The notes under the pieces: model-generated
Told to the model about the DNA's origin: nothing
Databases searched by the model: none
Seen by the model: the letters and a program-made list of their open reading frames with translations, nothing else
Program-made: the position numbers and the translations under genes
Shown: piece by piece, positions 60,399 to 64,000 of the stretch
Layout: the number at the start of each line of letters is the position of its first letter
Numbering within the stretch: the first letter of the stretch is position 1
Assembly: GCF_000715075.1 (NCBI RefSeq)
Contig: NC_134082.1
Coordinates: 207,771,948 to 207,835,947, forward strand
Reading direction: 5' to 3'
Length of the DNA: 64,000 nt
Source: Nicotiana tabacum
Taxonomy: Eukaryota; Streptophyta; Magnoliopsida; Solanales; Solanaceae

Positions 60399-62253
60399 AA
60401 AAGTATTCCCGCATTATACTGGTGGGCGACCTAGAACTTAAAAGTATTCCCGCATTATGCTGGTGGGCGACCTAGAACTTAAAAGTATTCCCGCATTATA
60501 CTGGTGGGCGACCTAGAACTTAAAAGTATTCCCGCATTATACTGGTGGGCGACCTAGAACTTAAAAGTATTCCCGCATTATACTGGTGGGCGACCTAGAA
60601 CTTAAATGTATTCCCGCATTATACTGGTGGGCGACCTAGAACTTAAAAGTATTCCCGCATTATACTGGTGGGCGACCTAGAACTTAAATGTATTCCCGCA
60701 TTATACTGGTGGGCGACCTAGAACTTAAAAGTATTCCCACATTATACTGGTGGGCGACCTAGAACTTAAAAGTATTCCCGCATTATACTGGTGGGCGACC
60801 TAGAACTTAAAAGTATTCCCGCATTATACTGGTGGGCGACCTAGAACTTAAATGTATTCCCGCATTATACTGGTGGGCGACCTAGAACTTGAAAGTATTC
60901 CCGCATTATACTGGTGGGCGACCTAGAACTTAAATGTATTCCCGCATTATACTGGTGGGCGACCTAGAACTTAAAAGTATTCCCGCATTATACTGGTGGG
61001 CGACCTAGAACTTAAAAGTATTCCCGCATTATACTGGTGGGCGACCTAGAACTTAAAAGTATTCCCGCATTATACTGGTGGGCGACCTAGAACTTAAATG
61101 TATTCCCGCATTATACTGGTGGGCGACCTAGAACTTGAAAGTATTCCCGCATTATACTGGTGGGCGACCTAGAACTTAAATGTATTCCCGCATTATACTG
61201 GTGGGCGGCCTAGAACTTAAATGTATTCCCGCATTATACTGGTGGGCGACCTAGAACTTAAAAGTATTCCCGCATTATACTGGTGGGCGACCTAGAACTT
61301 AAAAGTATTCCCGCATTATACTGGTGGGCGACCTAGAACTTAAAAGTATTCCCGCATTATACTGGTGGGCGACCTAAAACTTAAATGTATTTCCCGCATT
61401 ATACTGGTGGGCGACCTAGAACTTAAAAGTATTCCCGCATTATACTGGTGGGCGACCTAGAACTTAAATGTATTCCCGCATTATACTGGTGGGCGACCTA
61501 GAACTTGAAAGTATTCCCGCATTATACTGGTGGGCGACCTAGAACTTAAATGTATTCCCGCATTATACTGGTGGGCGGCCTAGAACTTAAATGTATTCCC
61601 GCATTATACTGGTGGGCGACCTAGAACTTAAAAGTATTCCCGCATTATACTGGTGGGCGACCTAGAACTTAAAAGTATTCCCGCATTATACTGGTGGGCG
61701 GCCTAGAACTTAAATGTATTCCCGCATTATACTGGTGGGCGACCTAGAACTTAAAAGTATTCCCGCATTATACTGGTGGGCGACCTAGAACTTAAAAGTA
61801 TTCCCGCATTATACTGGTGGGCGACCTAGAACTTAAAAGTATCCCCGCATTATACTGGTGGGCGACCTAGAACTTAAAAGTATTCCCGCATTATACTGGT
61901 GGGCGACCTAGAACTTAAAAGTATTCCCGCATTATACTGGTGGGCGACCTAGAACTTAAATGTATTCCCGCATTATACTGGTGGGCGGCCTAGAACTTAA
62001 ATGTATTCCCGCATTATACTGGTGGGCGACCTAGAACTTAAAAGTATTCCCGCATTATACTGGTGGGCGACCTAGAACTTAAATGTATTCCCGCATTATA
62101 CTGGTGGACGACCTAGAACTTGAAAGTATTCCCGCATTATACTGGTGGGCGACCTAGAACTTAAATGTATTCCCGCATTATACTGGTGGGCGGCCTAGAA
62201 CTTAAAAGTATTCCCGCATTATACTGGTGGGCGACCTAGAACTTAAATGTATT
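60399..62253. repeat. 45-copy tandem array of a 41-bp unit in the Ogre-like 3' UTR
   Basis: The unit begins aaaagtattcccgcattata and ends ctggtgggcgacctagaact+t. Forty-five units run from 60399 to 62244, followed by a 9-bp remnant. All are 41 bp except one 42-bp unit near 61390. Variants at unit position 1 or 4 (aaaag, aaatg, gaaag) and gacc/ggcc recur at fixed spacings: gaaag units start at 60891, 61137, 61507 and 62122, spaced 6, 9(+1 bp) and 15 units. The period is not a multiple of 3, so the array is not coding. Confidence 0.97.
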
Positions 62254-64000
62254 GAAATTGTTTCCCCGTTCTTCCGAGAAAATTTTCGACAATCGGCAGA
62301 AAATTTTCTGCCCCGGTTTTTGGTAACTTCCATGGCGTTGCATCTTGCTGCCATCATCAATTCTTTGCTCTCCTGCAACAGACAAAAGGATTTAGTCAGT
62401 TTTAATCGTGGTGGTAGAGGGTGCCTTTCTGGCGAGCCATTTTTCTCTCTTCCCCTTTTCTTGCTGTTTGTCCCCATAATGGGTTGGCGGGCAAAGTTGC
62501 CTGTTGGGGGTCTCTAGCCTGCTGGGGATTGGTTTTCAATTTATCCCCTTTTCTGCTTTCTCTTTAAACACATGATGTGGGAGTCTGCTTCTAACTCCCG
62601 AAACCACTCCCTTTTGGAGCTTACTTCTTCCAAAATTTCCGGGCACAATCCCTGCATTGCCTGGGACCGGCCTTTAAGACTGTTTGTATTATCCTTTATT
62701 GGATGAATTCCCCTTCGATTTCTGGTAGTAAGCTTTGAAAAATCCTTTCAAGACACATTTTAGGAAAAGAGATAAAAGCTAAAAAAAGGAGAAAATCTTT
62801 CTGAACGAATATATTGGTGGGAGAAGAAACTCAAAAGAACTTATCTGGAGGATACGACTGGTCCCCATAATCATGACGTGCACCATAGATTCCCGACCCA
62901 GTCTATTTGTATCAATCGCTTTGCCCGATGGTTTGACTTGCTGGGGATGATAAAGGAGTGTTCATTTCGTTTCGAATGTGGTAGCTTTGCTGATCTGTCT
63001 TGTCGCCTCATAGTGCCCTTCGAGGGGTTTTCACTGATGAGACTCTCTCGTTTCTCTCATCTCCCGGCGCCTTATGGTGCCTGTGAAGGTTTTCACCAAT
63101 AAGACTCTCTCATTTCATATCCCTCATCTTACATCGCCTCTCGGTGCCTGTGAAGGTCTTCACCGATAAGACTCTCTCATTTTATTTCTTTCGGGAAATC
63201 GGGGTGTTGTAGATACGTCCCTCCTTTCTGGAGATTCCCTTGACCATCAACTCATTTCCAGTCTTACGATCCTCTTCTTTGCTTGGGATCAGTGTATTAT
63301 CCTCGGCCTTATTCGCCGGACTTGGCATCTCTCGAACATTGATCGGGAGGTCTTTTGGAGGTTGATGTTGGTTTTGGTGTGGGTTTGAAGAAAGGCTATA
63401 AAAATGAAAACAATTTGAAGGGTGATGTGCTACAACTTTTGGAATCAAACCTTTGTTGGAACTTAAAACATAACCTCTGCCCCAGTTTTCTTGCTTGGGG
63501 AATTTATCTTTTATGCTTATGTTGAGCTACGTGCGTTACGCACATTGTGCTATATTGTGCACACTATGTACATTATGCATCCTATATTCACTATGATGCA
63601 TACTATGACCGAGCCGTGAGGCGCCTACGTATCCTCTTTGAGGAATCAGGTCAAACGTAGTTCCCACGGTTTTATATTCCTTGATTTTTATTTTCTTTCT
63701 TTTCATTTTCTTTTCCTTTTCTTTTTCTTTTTCTTTTCTTTTCCTTTCTTTTCTTTTTCTTTTTTTTTGTATCTTTCCCATTAGTGATTCCAAAAGAGGG
63801 GTATTGAAAGAATTTGCTTAAGGCTCAAAGGGGAAAGCGAGGGTTAAAAGTGTTTGGATAGAAGAAAGAATTGCCTCCGTCATCTCATTATTCAACAAAT
63901 GCCAAATACAAACAAATAAACCAAAATTGCCATAATTTAAAGAAATTACGCATAATATCTCTTGACTGCATCTGAATTGATAGCCATGTCGACACATCTA
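62254..64000 (-). other. Untranslated interior of the right-hand Ogre-like element
   Basis: It contains a 3-copy module (63002-63185: gtgcctgtgaaggttttcac + c + aataagactctctcat), a CTACGT/ACGTAG motif copy (63607-63663) and a pyrimidine tract (63680-63770). The sequence at 63795-63880 resembles 19586-19670 of the gag-only element. No gag or pol is reached before the edge. Confidence 0.65.
63002..63185. repeat. Three tandem copies of a ~60-bp module
   Basis: Each copy carries gtgcc(c/t), then gaggggttttcactgatgag or gaaggttttcaccaataaga, then actctctc. Two diverged copies occur at 18868-18975 in the other Ogre-like element. Confidence 0.8.

Larger units (their letters stand above)
55425..64000 (-). 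mobile_element. Ogre/Tat-like LTR retrotransposon, 3' part (runs off right edge)
   Basis: The 3' LTR is 55425-59667, followed by PPT GCAAAGAGGGGCAGC on the minus strand. The LTR begins TGTCACACCTCC like the gag-only element and shares the agagtcgccacttgg and ggaattctgttaacccggga blocks with it. The interior to 64000 is untranslated and repeat-rich, with no coding domain reached. The candidate target duplication on the left is ggagt (55420-55424); its partner lies outside the window. Confidence 0.8.

Noticed and set aside
60108..60434. 108-codon plus-strand frame
   Set aside because: It runs into the 41-bp array and has no conserved domain.
60399..62253. CRISPR-like regular array
   Set aside because: Units are contiguous with no unique spacers, and the setting is a plant retrotransposon.

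Overview
The window is nuclear DNA of a flowering plant. The intron-split genes, TS-type SINEs with (TTG)n or poly(A) tails, hAT MITEs, Tekay and Ogre-like LTR retrotransposons, and a LAT59-like pectate lyase together point to Solanaceae, most likely Nicotiana (inference; no species-diagnostic marker was tested). Four host genes occupy about a quarter of the window and most of the rest is nested transposable elements.

Region 1 (1-12.9 kb). An F-box/WD40 gene runs leftwards from 7092; six exons are readable and it continues past the left edge. A hAT transposon (458-2731, 8-bp target duplication) sits inside a TS-type SINE, apparently within an intron of that gene. Two MITEs, one inside the other, lie between this gene and a divergent single-exon gene (8673-10703) for a signal-peptide/single-TM protein with a C-terminal KxKxx-type ER retrieval signal. 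Two 5'-truncated SINEs with long direct repeats follow.

Region 2 (12.9-38.9 kb). A 26-kb retrotransposon nest, all members on the minus strand. The outer element is a roughly 5.9-kb chromodomain Ty3/gypsy element (LTRs 12888-13331 and 38406-38850, TSD gtgcg). Its integrase is split by an 11.5-kb gag-only Ogre/Tat-like element (13944-25467, TSD gaggt). Its reverse transcriptase is split by an 8.5-kb Tekay/Del-type element (26985-35499, TSD tatag). All coding regions are degenerate.

Region 3 (38.9-53.4 kb). An intergenic stretch with a MITE leads to the SSRP1 gene (FACT histone chaperone subunit, 16 exons, 41629-48270, plus strand), with an 880-bp hAT MITE in intron 3. A convergent pectate lyase gene (4 exons, 52669-49571, minus strand) closely resembles the pollen LAT59 type.

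Region 4 (53.4-64 kb). A 5'-truncated LINE remnant is cut by a short LTR plus PBS (54971-55407). That is in turn cut by a second Ogre-like element with a 4.2-kb LTR, which runs off the right edge. Its 3' untranslated region carries 45 head-to-tail copies of a 41-bp unit, and it shares a recurring hairpin-like motif and other modules with the gag-only Ogre-like element in region 2.

I saw no novel gene system such as a defence or biosynthetic cluster. The most notable unexplained structures are the Ogre-like 3' UTR modules (41-bp array, five-copy CTACGT/ACGTAG motif), the hAT element carrying BED and GRF finger remnants, and an off-frame splice junction in SSRP1.
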